9,261 nucleotides of DNA from [Eubacterium] saphenum (GCA_004555855.1 SFJQ01000063.1:1-9261); one strand, 5' to 3'. Positions 1-7,338 are shown, counted from the first letter of the stretch. A program made the numbers and translations. Notes: generated by a model from the letters alone, not told the origin.

Positions 1-1740
1 AAGCAGCCTGTCTGCGGCTCTTTCCGTTGTATAAATATCGTTTCCTATCTCAATTCCGCTCTCTTTGAGCTTGTGAGAAAGCCGCGTTATCTGCGGAACG
101 TCAAGTCCTATCGAAACAAGCTTTTCCGTGTTCTTAAAAACATTGTCCGTGTAATCAAAGCAGAAAACCCTGCCCTTATTCATCACAAGCACTTTTTCGG
201 CAAATTTTACAATATCTTCCATCGAGTGCGAAATCAGAATTATCGTTTTACCCGATTTCTCACGGTAATCCTTGATAAGACCGAGAATTTTATTTCGTCC
301 CTTTGGGTCAAGTCCCGCGGCGGGTTCATCGAGAATAAGCGTTTCGGGATTCATCGCCAGCACTCCCGCGAGAGCAACGCGCCGCTGTTGACCGCCCGAC
401 AGCTCAAACGGCGATTTTTCGAGAAGATGGGTTATCCCCATACTTTCCGCCGCTTCCTCAACGCGAACTTTGATTTCCTCATCGGAAAGTCCCATATTTT
501 TCGGACCGTACGCAATATCCTTGGCAACGGTTTCCTCGAAAAGCTGATGCTCGGAGTACTGGAAAACAATTCCCACTTTAAAGCGCACATCGCGGATTTT
601 CACGTTCTTTGAGTGAATATCCTCGCCGTCGATGAAAACCGTTCCCGAAGTCGGCTTTATAAGCCCGTTGAGGTGCTGGATTAGCGTGGATTTTCCGCTG
701 CCCGTGTGACCGATTATCCCGATAAACTCGCCCTGATTTATCGACAAGCTTACGTTATCAACGGCGGTTTTCTCGAAAGGCGTGCCGACGCTATACTTAT
801 ACGTCACGTTTTCCAAACGCACGGTTTCGGCGGTTTTTTCGGCAAAATCACGCGGCTTTTCCTCGGTAATCGAAGCGATTTTGTTCTTGAGCGAAAGCGC
901 GGAAATCGCACTGGCACATTCGTCCTCGAAGATGATTTCCGTGGGAATTTCAACGCCGTGTTCCCTGAGCATAAAGCAAAGCTCTGTTACCTGCGGCACG
1001 TCAAGACCGACAGCACGAAGCTCCTTTTCACGGCAGAAAACCTTGTGCGGCTCATCGTCCATTATAATCGAGCCTTTGTCCATTACGACAACTCTGTCCG
1101 CCTGCGCCGCTTCTTCCATATAATGCGTAATCAGGATAACGGTTATGCCGTGCTCCTTGTTGAGCTGCTTTATCGTACGCATAACCTCTTTTCTGCCCTT
1201 CGGGTCAAGCATTGCCGTGGGTTCGTCCATTACAATACAGCGCGGCTGCATTGCGATAATTCCCGCGATGGCAACGCGCTGCTTCTGACCGCCCGATAGC
1301 TGGTGAGGAGCGTGTTCGCGAAACTCATACATATCAACCTGCTTCAGCGCGTCGTCTACACGCTCGCGAATTTCTTTCGGCGGAACACCGAGATTTTCCG
1401 GCGCAAAAGCAACGTCCTCTTCGACAATTGTCGCCACAAGCTGATTATCCGGGTTCTGGAAAACCATTCCAACCGTTCTGCGAATATCGAAAATCCTGTC
1501 CTCATCGGAAGTGTCGATACCGTCAACGAAAACCTTTCCGGAAGTCGGAGTGAGGATTGCGTTGAAATGCTTGGCAAGCGTTGATTTTCCGCAGCCGTTG
1601 TGCCCGAGAACAGCCAAAAACTGCCCCTCGGGAACGGTGAGATTTACATTTATAAGCGCTGTGTTCTTTTCGGTTACATTTCCGTCATCGTCCGTTGTAA
1701 CGTAATCATAGCACAGATTTTCGGTTTTGATTATATCCAA
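1..1740 (-). CDS. Fused ECF transporter ATPase (EcfA1-EcfA2), 3' end outside window
   Basis: The frame is open for exactly 580 codons from a TTG start to the left edge, so the C-terminus is missing. Two complete ABC ATPase domains lie in tandem. Domain 1 has Walker A GHNGCGKST (46-54), Q95, signature LSGGQ (148-152), Walker B ending in D172-E173, and H206. Domain 2 has GHTGSGKST (344-352), Q394, LSGGQ (447-451), D471-E472 and H505. Each domain ends in a similar tail (GLDVPQVTEL near 245, GLDVPQITRL near 545), typical of EcfA/CbiO proteins. The pair should form the cytoplasmic ATPase dimer that powers vitamin or metal uptake through EcfT and swappable S components. The two subunits are usually separate proteins of about 280 residues; here a linker near 293-306 joins them. 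The TTG start is preceded by AAGGTG at 7-base spacing. Both catalytic sites look intact. The S component at 7828-8382 is a possible partner. Confidence 0.93.
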   Translation of the reverse strand, partial: MDIIKTENLCYDYVTTDDDGNVTEKNTALINVNLTVPEGQFLAVLGHNGCGKSTLAKHFNAILTPTSGKVFVDGIDTSDEDRIFDIRRTVGMVFQNPDNQLVATIVEEDVAFAPENLGVPPKEIRERVDDALKQVDMYEFREHAPHQLSGGQKQRVAIAGIIAMQPRCIVMDEPTAMLDPKGRKEVMRTIKQLNKEHGITVILITHYMEEAAQADRVVVMDKGSIIMDDEPHKVFCREKELRAVGLDVPQVTELCFMLREHGVEIPTEIIFEDECASAISALSLKNKIASITEEKPRDFAEKTAETVRLENVTYKYSVGTPFEKTAVDNVSLSINQGEFIGIIGHTGSGKSTLIQHLNGLIKPTSGTVFIDGEDIHSKNVKIRDVRFKVGIVFQYSEHQLFEETVAKDIAYGPKNMGLSDEEIKVRVEEAAESMGITHLLEKSPFELSGGQQRRVALAGVLAMNPETLILDEPAAGLDPKGRNKILGLIKDYREKSGKTIILISHSMEDIVKFAEKVLVMNKGRVFCFDYTDNVFKNTEKLVSIGLDVPQITRLSHKLKESGIEIGNDIYTTERAADRLL

Positions 1741-1779
1741 AATTATACACCTTTTCTTAAACGCAAAAATACATTATAT

Positions 1780-1809
1780 ATTATACCATAACCCGAGCAA
1801 TAAAGTCAA
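1780..1809 (-). promoter_or_regulatory. Sigma-A-type promoter of the fused EcfA gene
   Basis: On the minus strand TTGACT (1809-1804) and TATAAT (1785-1780) are separated by 18 bases, and a TGG directly before the -10 box makes an extended -10 element. The predicted start near 1773 gives a leader of about 33 bases with AAGGTG before the TTG codon. No riboswitch-sized leader is present, so a leader riboswitch is unlikely here. Confidence 0.85.
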
Positions 1810-1819
1810 GTGTTTTTTC

Positions 1820-1854
1820 ATAAAAACAGCGGCAAAGCGCATTGCTTTACCGCT
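1820..1854 (-). terminator. Rho-independent terminator of the ruv operon
   Basis: Read on the minus strand, an 11-bp stem (1854-1844 pairing with 1838-1828, one G-U pair) with a five-base loop is followed by GTTTTT. It begins five bases after the methyltransferase stop codon and ends just upstream of the EcfA promoter, so it separates the two transcription units. Confidence 0.92.
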
Positions 1855-1859
1855 ATGTT

Positions 1860-2726
1860 TTATCTGAATGTCACAACAGCCGTGCTTCCGCAAGGCAGCG
1901 GCATTCCCGTTTTCTTCACAGGGATACCGATTTCCTCGGAGATGATGTCGATATCAAAGCGTTTCCCGACGGTCATATGGAGCAGATAGCTCATTACCGA
2001 AGCCGAAAGCCCCGTTGTATAGCTGTTCAACAGCAAAAACAGCGGCTTGTCCGACAAAAGCTCCGTAATGTCCTGCATAAGCCCGAAAATGCTGTCCTCG
2101 AGCTTCCACATCTCGCCGTTTGTGCCGCGCCCGTAGCTTGGCGGGTCGAGAATTATCCCGTCATAGCGCGTTCCTCGGCGGATTTCGCGCTTGATAAACT
2201 TGTTCGCGTCGTCAACTATCCAGCGTATCGGCTTATCCGATAAACCCGACAGCTTCGCGTTGGTTCTCGCCCAGTCAACCATTCCCTTAACCGCGTCACA
2301 ATGACAAACCGAAGCTCCCGCCGCCGCGCAAGCCAAGGTTGCGCCGCCGGTGTAAGCAAAAAGGTTCAGCACGTTTATCGGGCGATTTGCGCCTTTGATT
2401 AACTCCGTGCAGTAGTCCCAGTTAACCGCTTGCTCGGGGAAAAGTCCCGTGTGCTTGAAGCCTGTCGGTTTCACCAGAAACGTCAAATCGCGGTATTTTA
2501 TCTGCCAGCTCTCGGGCAGCTTTCTGCGGTAATCCCAAGCGCCGCCGCCCTTGTCCGAGCGAATATAACGCGCGTGCGCCGTGTTCCACTCGGGCGCGGT
2601 CTGCGAGTCTTTCCAGATAATCTGCGGGTCAGGACGTATCAAAATCACATCTCCCCAGCGTTCAAGCCGCTCGCCGTCCGAACAGTCCAGAAGCTCATAG
2701 TCCGTCCATTTATCCGATAATCTCAA
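1860..2726 (-). CDS. Class I SAM-dependent methyltransferase, RlmI/RlmK-like
   Basis: This 288-residue protein has a Rossmann methyltransferase fold. The SAM-binding motif I is VLNLFAYTGG (119-128), an acidic residue follows strand 2 (CHCDA, D144), and motif IV is DPPSYGRG (194-201). The DPPSYGRG form and the FKHTGLFPEQ segment (90-99) resemble the family of bacterial 23S rRNA cytosine-C5 methyltransferases RlmI and RlmK (Methyltrans_SAM). RlmI also carries an N-terminal PUA RNA-binding domain, and I see none here, only about 85 residues of beta-rich leader. RNA, probably rRNA, is the likely substrate, but neither position nor base can be read from the sequence. The start is TTG, preceded by AGGAGA at five-base spacing, and the stop of the VOC gene overlaps that ribosome binding site. 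It is the last gene of the operon. Confidence 0.85.
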   Translation of the reverse strand: MRLSDKWTDYELLDCSDGERLERWGDVILIRPDPQIIWKDSQTAPEWNTAHARYIRSDKGGGAWDYRRKLPESWQIKYRDLTFLVKPTGFKHTGLFPEQAVNWDYCTELIKGANRPINVLNLFAYTGGATLACAAAGASVCHCDAVKGMVDWARTNAKLSGLSDKPIRWIVDDANKFIKREIRRGTRYDGIILDPPSYGRGTNGEMWKLEDSIFGLMQDITELLSDKPLFLLLNSYTTGLSASVMSYLLHMTVGKRFDIDIISEEIGIPVKKTGMPLPCGSTAVVTFR

Positions 2727-2728
2727 TT

Positions 2729-3202
2729 TTATCTCCTATCCAAATCAAAAAGCCAGTTCTCAACCATTTCCGTCGGCACGTCCATTCGCTCGGCAATTTC
2801 GTTTGCATTCATTCCGCTTTCCGAAAAACGCGCGCAAACCGCCTGAAGGCTTTCTCCCACTTCGATAATGTTCCTGTCGGGGTCGTAAAAACGCACGGCG
2901 CGCTGTCCCCACGAATGCTCCTGTACGGGGTGAACAAGTTCAACATTAAATTCTTTCAGCTTTTCAAAAAACGCGTCAATTTCGTCCTCTTCAAAATACA
3001 GCTCAAAATTATCGCCGCCAAAGGAAATTTTGTCCTTCCCGATAAACTCCTTGTAGCTTTCCTCGGTCTGGAGCGAAATTCCTCCCGTGAGCGTCTTGTT
3101 CGCGCCGAAATCCTGAATAACGTCAAGTCCAAGCACGTTTTTGTAAAACTCAACCGTTTTTTCCATATCGGAAACCACAATCATCGGACAATTATATTTC
3201 AT
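2729..3202 (-). CDS. VOC-fold (glyoxalase/dioxygenase superfamily) protein with HTH-like C-terminal tail
   Basis: The first 117 residues form one VOC module: VVSDMEKTVEFYKNVLGL (9-26) is the first beta-alpha unit, and WGQRAVRFYDPDRNIIEVGE (98-117) is the family's typical closing strand pair. At the position where glyoxalase I has its first metal-binding His, this protein has Cys5, and the usual DPDGN turn reads DPDRN. It may therefore not be a classical metalloenzyme. Residues 118-157 are a helical extension. Within them, MNANEIAERMDVPTEMVENW (131-150) looks like a helix-turn-helix of the sigma-region-4 kind. Substrate and role are unknown: ligand binding, antibiotic sequestration or regulation are all possible. 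The ATG is preceded by AGAGGTGA, which overlaps the stop of the upstream gene. Gaps are 11 bases upstream and 2 downstream. Confidence 0.85.
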   Translation of the reverse strand: MKYNCPMIVVSDMEKTVEFYKNVLGLDVIQDFGANKTLTGGISLQTEESYKEFIGKDKISFGGDNFELYFEEDEIDAFFEKLKEFNVELVHPVQEHSWGQRAVRFYDPDRNIIEVGESLQAVCARFSESGMNANEIAERMDVPTEMVENWLFDLDRR

Positions 3203-3213
3203 AAAATCACCTC

Positions 3214-3573
3214 TTAAAGTTTATCCCACACAATGCATTCGGGCAGCGCGGTTTTCTTCAAAAATTCCTCGGCACAAGGCAAGAGCCTGTCATAAGGTAC
3301 AATCTGCGAGCGCTCTATCTGATATGCCTCTCCGTCAATGTTTACGTCAATCGTGCCGCTAAGCAGCCTGTTCCCCACCGAAACGTACATCTCGCCGCCC
3401 TCGCTTGCAAAATAGTTGAGCGACGCGCCTTCCTCGCAGCACAAAATCGCGATACAAGGATAAGTGTCGGTTCCCTCGCCGAGCCAGATTTCCCCGCAAG
3501 CCATATTCAGCGCGGTTTTCAGCTCCTCGGTATTATTCACGGGAAAATTCCCGTTATTTGCACAAACTATCAT
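3214..3573 (-). CDS. Imm1-like immunity protein family member (orphan)
   Basis: This 119-residue protein is soluble, acidic, and has no signal peptide or membrane segment. Its layout resembles the Imm1 immunity family (PF14430). It has an N-terminal helix (TEELKTALNMA, 15-25), a central beta sheet containing EIWLGEG (28-34) and SLNYFASEGGEMYVSVGN (51-68), then a typical end of the form proline, helix, Pro-x-x-x-x-W (VPYDRLLPCAEEFLKKTALP, 92-111, with W116). Imm1 proteins usually neutralise toxin domains of polymorphic toxins and lie next to the toxin gene. No toxin gene is in this window: the neighbours are ruvB (11 bases upstream) and the VOC gene (11 bases downstream). It could be an orphan immunity gene or a domesticated relative with another job. 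The family call is from pattern memory only. The ATG is preceded by GGTGA. Confidence 0.62.
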   Translation of the reverse strand: MIVCANNGNFPVNNTEELKTALNMACGEIWLGEGTDTYPCIAILCCEEGASLNYFASEGGEMYVSVGNRLLSGTIDVNIDGEAYQIERSQIVPYDRLLPCAEEFLKKTALPECIVWDKL

Positions 3574-3584
3574 AATTTCACCGT

Positions 3585-4643
3585 TTACATATCATCCAAG
3601 GTCTGCTGTCCGTTTGTGTCGCGGGCAATTCCGAGATGCTTGTAGGCAAGCTCCGTGGCAATTCTCCCGCGCGCGGTTTTTGCGACAAATCCAAGCTGCA
3701 TAAGATACGGCTCGCAGACGTCCTCCAGCGTTACTGCTTCCTCATTCAGCGCGGAAGCAAGCGTTGACAGACCGACAGGTCCACCGTTGTAGCCCTTGAT
3801 TATCATTTCAAGGAAACGTCTGTCCAAGCTGTCCAAGCCGAGATTGTCGATTTCCAGCTTTTGCAGAGCGGTATCAGCGATTTCGCGCGTGATTTTTCCG
3901 TTTCCGAGAACCTCCGCAAAGTCGCGGACGCGCTTCAGCAAGCGGTTGGCAATTCGAGGCGTTCCTCTTGAACGGCGCGCGATTTCAAGCGCTCCGTCCT
4001 TCATACAAGGTATACCGAGGATAACCGCAGAACGCTGTACGATATCGCAAAGCTGCTCGTGGGTGTACAGCTCCAGCCGCTGCACAACGCCAAATCTGTC
4101 ACGAAGCGGCGCAGAGAGCTGCCCCGAACGCGTGGTTGCGCCGATAAGCGTGAATTTCGGCAAATCTATGCGAATAGAACGCGCCGCAGGACCGTTTCCC
4201 ATAACAATATCCAGCGCGTAATCCTCCATCGCGGGATAAAGCACCTCTTCAACCTGCCGCGAAAGCCGATGGATTTCATCGATAAACAGCACGTCGTTCG
4301 GCTGCAAATTCGTGAGAAGCGCCGCCAAATCCCCCGCTTTTTCGATAGCAGGTCCCGAGGTTATGCGGATATTTACGCCCATTTCGTTTGCGATTATACA
4401 CGAAAGCGTTGTTTTTCCAAGACCGGGAGGACCATATAAAAGAACGTGGTCAAGGCACTCGCCGCGCTTTTTCGCCGCCTCGATGTAAACCGCCATATTC
4501 TCCTTAACCTTGTCCTGTCCGATATACTCGGCAAGCGATTTCGGGCGCAGGGTAAGCTCCATATCGCTGTCGGAAACGCTCGCCGTTGGCGCTACCATTC
4601 GGTTTTCGGTGAAATCGAACTCATCGTTGGACATCTCAAGCAT
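3585..4643 (-). CDS. ruvB: Holliday junction branch-migration helicase RuvB
   Basis: RuvB is the AAA+ motor that assembles as hexamers on DNA either side of a RuvA-bound Holliday junction and drives branch migration using ATP. From the chosen start it has 352 residues, normal for the family. The usual opening LRPKSLAEYIGQ (32-43) is followed by Walker A GPPGLGKTT (71-79), Walker B VLFIDE (118-123), sensor 1 GATTR (168-172) and the arginine-finger segment PLRDRFG (179-185). The C-terminal part carries the winged-helix DNA-binding domain, including GYNGGPVGLSTLA. All key residues are present. The ATG at 4643 sits about ten bases after GGAAAGG. The frame is open further upstream, but that would overlap the TPR gene and lacks a ribosome binding site. 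The gene is 25 bases after the TPR gene. Confidence 0.97.
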   Translation of the reverse strand: MLEMSNDEFDFTENRMVAPTASVSDSDMELTLRPKSLAEYIGQDKVKENMAVYIEAAKKRGECLDHVLLYGPPGLGKTTLSCIIANEMGVNIRITSGPAIEKAGDLAALLTNLQPNDVLFIDEIHRLSRQVEEVLYPAMEDYALDIVMGNGPAARSIRIDLPKFTLIGATTRSGQLSAPLRDRFGVVQRLELYTHEQLCDIVQRSAVILGIPCMKDGALEIARRSRGTPRIANRLLKRVRDFAEVLGNGKITREIADTALQKLEIDNLGLDSLDRRFLEMIIKGYNGGPVGLSTLASALNEEAVTLEDVCEPYLMQLGFVAKTARGRIATELAYKHLGIARDTNGQQTLDDM

Positions 4644-4668
4644 ATCAAAAAACCTTTCCTCTGCGAGC

Positions 4669-5568
4669 TTACTCCTGCTCGGTTTTCTCAATTCTCCTAT
4701 AATAAAGCGACGGCAAATCCTCATCGCTGAACTTTGTTTCGTTAAAGCTCAAAATCGCGTTTATGCGACGGTTAAGCTCCTCAGGCTCCTTAAGCCCGCA
4801 TAGCTGAGCCTTTTTGCACTCTTCCTCGGCTTTTTCACGGTCGCCGTGCATCGCGTAATAATTCGCAAATTCCGAGTGCGCGAGAGGGTGATTTTCGTTG
4901 ATTTTTATTAATTTTTCAAGCGTTTCAAGCGCCTTTTCGTCCTCGCCGCGAACAAGATAAATCTTCGCCAGACTGTAATACGAATAGCCGTTGTTCGGGT
5001 CATAGCGCAGCGCCTGTTCAAAGCAATATTCCGCTTTTTCAAGATTTCCCTCGGAAAAATAAGTGTGACCGAGCCGCGACTGAGCCTCGGGATTGTCCGG
5101 TGAATACTCGACTGCTTTTCTGATACACCAGCGGATTTTCGACTCGTCCTCCATCGCCTCGTACAGCTTTATAAGCCACTCCACGCAGAACATCTGATTT
5201 TGTCTGACATCGGCAAGCGCGAGCGCTTCCTGAAGGAACGACTCAGCATCGGGATATTTCCCGCAAAGCAGCGCGTAAATCCCCTTATAAGCGAGCTTTG
5301 CCGTTTTATCGTGCCGCAAAATCTTTATTCCATCCTTGCCGAGCGCTCTTACGGCTGCTTTTCTGCGGTTTATGTACGGAATGAGAAATTTTCCCAGCAT
5401 AAAAATTACAAACAAAATCCCAACCATTATCGCAAAAAATATCGCAATCGAAATCAGAAAATTCTTGTCGTCGGGCATAAAAGTCACGCAAATTAACACG
5501 CCCGAGCCAATTCCGAGAATAAACGCTGCCAGAATAGCGATATTGTTTTCGGTTTTATTATTTTTCAA
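4669..5568 (-). CDS. Membrane-anchored tetratricopeptide (TPR) repeat protein
   Basis: This 299-residue protein begins with two hydrophobic helices (about 10-31 and 37-65) joined by a short loop containing MPDDKN. The basic stretch NRRK follows the second helix, so the rest is predicted to be cytoplasmic. The soluble part holds at least three clear TPR units near 160-191, 193-225 and 227-259. They show the A/G-Y-A/F pattern, for example LGHTYFSEGNLEKAEYCFEQ (166-185), and a weaker unit lies around 126-159. TPR arrays bind partner proteins, but I recognise no specific family. It sits between ruvA (12 bases upstream) and ruvB (25 bases downstream), so it is surely co-expressed with them; a functional link is only a guess. 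The start is TTG, preceded by GAGGTG at five-base spacing. The acidic tail (EKTEQE) ends just before the ruvB ribosome binding site. Confidence 0.85.
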   Translation of the reverse strand: MKNNKTENNIAILAAFILGIGSGVLICVTFMPDDKNFLISIAIFFAIMVGILFVIFMLGKFLIPYINRRKAAVRALGKDGIKILRHDKTAKLAYKGIYALLCGKYPDAESFLQEALALADVRQNQMFCVEWLIKLYEAMEDESKIRWCIRKAVEYSPDNPEAQSRLGHTYFSEGNLEKAEYCFEQALRYDPNNGYSYYSLAKIYLVRGEDEKALETLEKLIKINENHPLAHSEFANYYAMHGDREKAEEECKKAQLCGLKEPEELNRRINAILSFNETKFSDEDLPSLYYRRIEKTEQE

Positions 5569-5580
5569 ATTATCACCTCG

Positions 5581-6174
5581 TTATTTTGACGAAATGTTTT
5601 TCAGTCCGAATTTAATCAAATCCTCAACCGAAGCGTTCACATCGGCCCCCATAAGCGCGGAATTTATCTGCGCAGGCGCAAATCCAAGCACCGCAAGCGC
5701 TTCCATTGCTTCGCTTACGTTGTTTTTGCCGATTTGCGGAACGCTTTGGAGAGCCTCCGATGAAAAATGCTGCTCCTTGGCAATCTTGTCTTTCAGCTCA
5801 AGCACAATTCTCTGCGCGATTTTCGTGCCGATACCGGGAGATTTTGTAAGCGTTTTGCTGTCGCCCGTGGCAATACAAAGAGCAAGCTTTGACGGCGTGA
5901 TGTCCGATAAAATCGACAGTGCCGCCTTCGGACCTACTCCCGATACCGAGATAAGCTGCTTGAAGCAGGAAAGCTCAGCGCTGTCCGAGAAGCCGAATAA
6001 ATCCAGCGAATTTTCCGTGACGTGAAGATAGGTAAACAGGAAAACCTCGCTTTTGTCGCGTATTTCGGCAAGCGTGTTTGCAGTTGTCCGACAGGCATAG
6101 CCCACGCCGTTGCACTCGACAACAGCAAGCCCCTGCTCCCATGTTATAAGCTCTCCGCGAAGACTGTAAATCAT
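5581..6174 (-). CDS. ruvA: Holliday junction DNA-binding protein RuvA
   Basis: RuvA forms tetramers that hold the Holliday junction in a square-planar form and load RuvB. From the chosen ATG it has 197 residues, the usual length. Domain I is an OB fold starting MIYSLRGEL and ending around HVTENSLDLFGF (51-62), which contains the acidic pin region. Domain II has two helix-hairpin-helix motifs, VSGVGPKAALSIL (77-89) and SPGIGTKIAQRI (112-123). Domain III (about 153-197, EAMEALAVLGF) is the flexible RuvB-binding module. A TTG five codons further upstream is in frame but lies inside the ribosome binding site, so the ATG at 6174, seven bases after GAGGAG, is preferred. The gap after ruvC is 11 bases. 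Confidence 0.97.
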   Translation of the reverse strand: MIYSLRGELITWEQGLAVVECNGVGYACRTTANTLAEIRDKSEVFLFTYLHVTENSLDLFGFSDSAELSCFKQLISVSGVGPKAALSILSDITPSKLALCIATGDSKTLTKSPGIGTKIAQRIVLELKDKIAKEQHFSSEALQSVPQIGKNNVSEAMEALAVLGFAPAQINSALMGADVNASVEDLIKFGLKNISSK

Positions 6175-6185
6175 AAATTTTCTCC

Positions 6186-6689
6186 TCAATTGTTTTCACG
6201 AGCAATTTCCGACAGCTTTGACGCGCCCGTGTGACCGTGACAGATAGCAATTGCAAGCGCGTCGGCGGCGTCGTCGGGCTTCGGGATTTCGTTTAAGTGC
6301 AAGATATTTTTCGTCATCTCCTGCATCTGCCGTTTTTCAGCTCTGCCGTAGCCCGTCACCGCGACCTTCACCTGAAGCGGCGTGTACTCGAAAATCGACA
6401 CGTTTTTCTGCGCTGCGGCAAGCGTTATCACACCTCGCGCCTCGGCAACGTCAATTCCCGTGGTTATATTCGTGTTGAAATAGAGTTTTTCGATGCTCAT
6501 ACAATCGGGTTTGAACTTGTCGAGAAGCACGTTCATATCATCGTAAATCTCTTTCAGCCGCGTTTCAAATTTATCATCGGGAGATGTCGTAATCGCGCCG
6601 TATTTCAGCACCTTGAAATGCACGTTGTCGTATTCCAGAACTCCAAATCCGACTATCGCATAACCCGGGTCAATTCCTAAAATTCTCAT
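6186..6689 (-). CDS. ruvC: Crossover junction endodeoxyribonuclease RuvC
   Basis: RuvC is the dimeric, magnesium-dependent nuclease that cuts Holliday junctions symmetrically after RuvAB branch migration. The 167-residue length is typical. The RNase H-like active site is complete: D7 in GIDPGYAIVGFGV (5-17), E67 in MSIEKLYF (64-71), and D140 and D143 in KPDDAADALA (137-146). The segment YTPLQVKVAVTGYGRAEK (102-119) matches the conserved basic DNA-binding region. The ATG overlaps the TAA of the radical SAM gene by one base (TAATG). No strong ribosome binding site is visible before it, so translational coupling to the upstream gene is likely. Confidence 0.97.
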   Translation of the reverse strand: MRILGIDPGYAIVGFGVLEYDNVHFKVLKYGAITTSPDDKFETRLKEIYDDMNVLLDKFKPDCMSIEKLYFNTNITTGIDVAEARGVITLAAAQKNVSIFEYTPLQVKVAVTGYGRAEKRQMQEMTKNILHLNEIPKPDDAADALAIAICHGHTGASKLSEIARENN

Positions 6690-7306
6690 TATGTGTAGCT
6701 TTCGTTATCGGTTATATAATGCCTTACCCGAAGCGGTATCCCAAGCTTTTCGGCAAGTTTTTCGCACTCAGCGATTTCCTCATCGGAAATGATGTCAACC
6801 ACGGTAAATCCCGTCTTTATGCCGAGATTTTTCATATCAACCGAGAATTTCAGCATTTCATCAAATGCCGCTTCGCCGAAAGACGGCTGAGTAACCTCGT
6901 TGTAACGCTTTGCAGTCGGCGCGTTCAGGCTTACGGAAACGCTGTCAAGCAGCCCCGCAAACTGCGTAATATCAAAATCCCTGTGAATAAGCCGAACCAA
7001 GCCATTCGTGTTCAGGCGGATTTTCATATCGGTGTTCTCGCGGATAAGCTTCGCCGTTTCAAGCAGCATTTCCGCGCGCACGGTCGGTTCCCCGTAACCG
7101 CAGAAAACCGCTTCCTCGACGCCGTTTTTGTCGAATTTCCCGAAAGCCGCCTTTACTTCCTCAAAGCTCGGCTCGTGTTCAAGCCAAAGGCTGTCGTTGT
7201 CACAAACCGAGTCCGCGTTTTTTCTGATACAGAAAACGCATTTGCACGGGCAGCCGTTTGTGATGTTAATATACATATTTCCGCCAAAATTGTAAAATAT
7301 TGTCAC
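6689..7306 (-). CDS. Short radical SAM protein, TatD-associated type
   Basis: This 205-residue protein carries the radical SAM cluster motif C19-x3-C23-x2-C26 (NGCPCKCVFCIR), which binds the 4Fe-4S cluster that cleaves S-adenosylmethionine. It also has the glycine-rich SAM-binding strand CGYGEPT (69-75, equivalent to GGE), RLNTNG (97-102) and VSVSLNA (123-129). The length and the opening MYINITNGCPCKCVFCIRK resemble the family called radical SAM, TatD family-associated (TIGR04038). Its substrate is not known to me. No TatD nuclease gene is in the window. Instead it is the first gene of the ruv operon, and its stop overlaps the ruvC start. The start is GTG, six bases after GAGGGA and about 26 bases from the predicted transcription start. 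It is shorter than full-length radical SAM barrels, as expected for this group. Confidence 0.9.
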   Translation of the reverse strand: MTIFYNFGGNMYINITNGCPCKCVFCIRKNADSVCDNDSLWLEHEPSFEEVKAAFGKFDKNGVEEAVFCGYGEPTVRAEMLLETAKLIRENTDMKIRLNTNGLVRLIHRDFDITQFAGLLDSVSVSLNAPTAKRYNEVTQPSFGEAAFDEMLKFSVDMKNLGIKTGFTVVDIISDEEIAECEKLAEKLGIPLRVRHYITDNESYT

Positions 7307-7338
7307 TTTTATTCCCTCTTTTATTGCATACTAGTTTT

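Noticed and set aside
73..1299. Long plus-strand open frames (73-612 and 706-1299).
   Set aside because: They lie opposite the fused ECF ATPase, whose motifs are unmistakable. The plus-strand products have no recognisable domain or ribosome binding site.
4644..4724. N-terminal extension of RuvB to a start at 4724.
   Set aside because: It would overlap the TPR gene by more than 50 bases, lacks a ribosome binding site, and adds residues absent from RuvB proteins. The ATG at 4643 fits family length and spacing.
6175..6189. N-terminal extension of RuvA to a TTG at 6189.
   Set aside because: That TTG lies inside the ribosome binding site of the ATG at 6174, and RuvA normally begins MIYxLxGxL.
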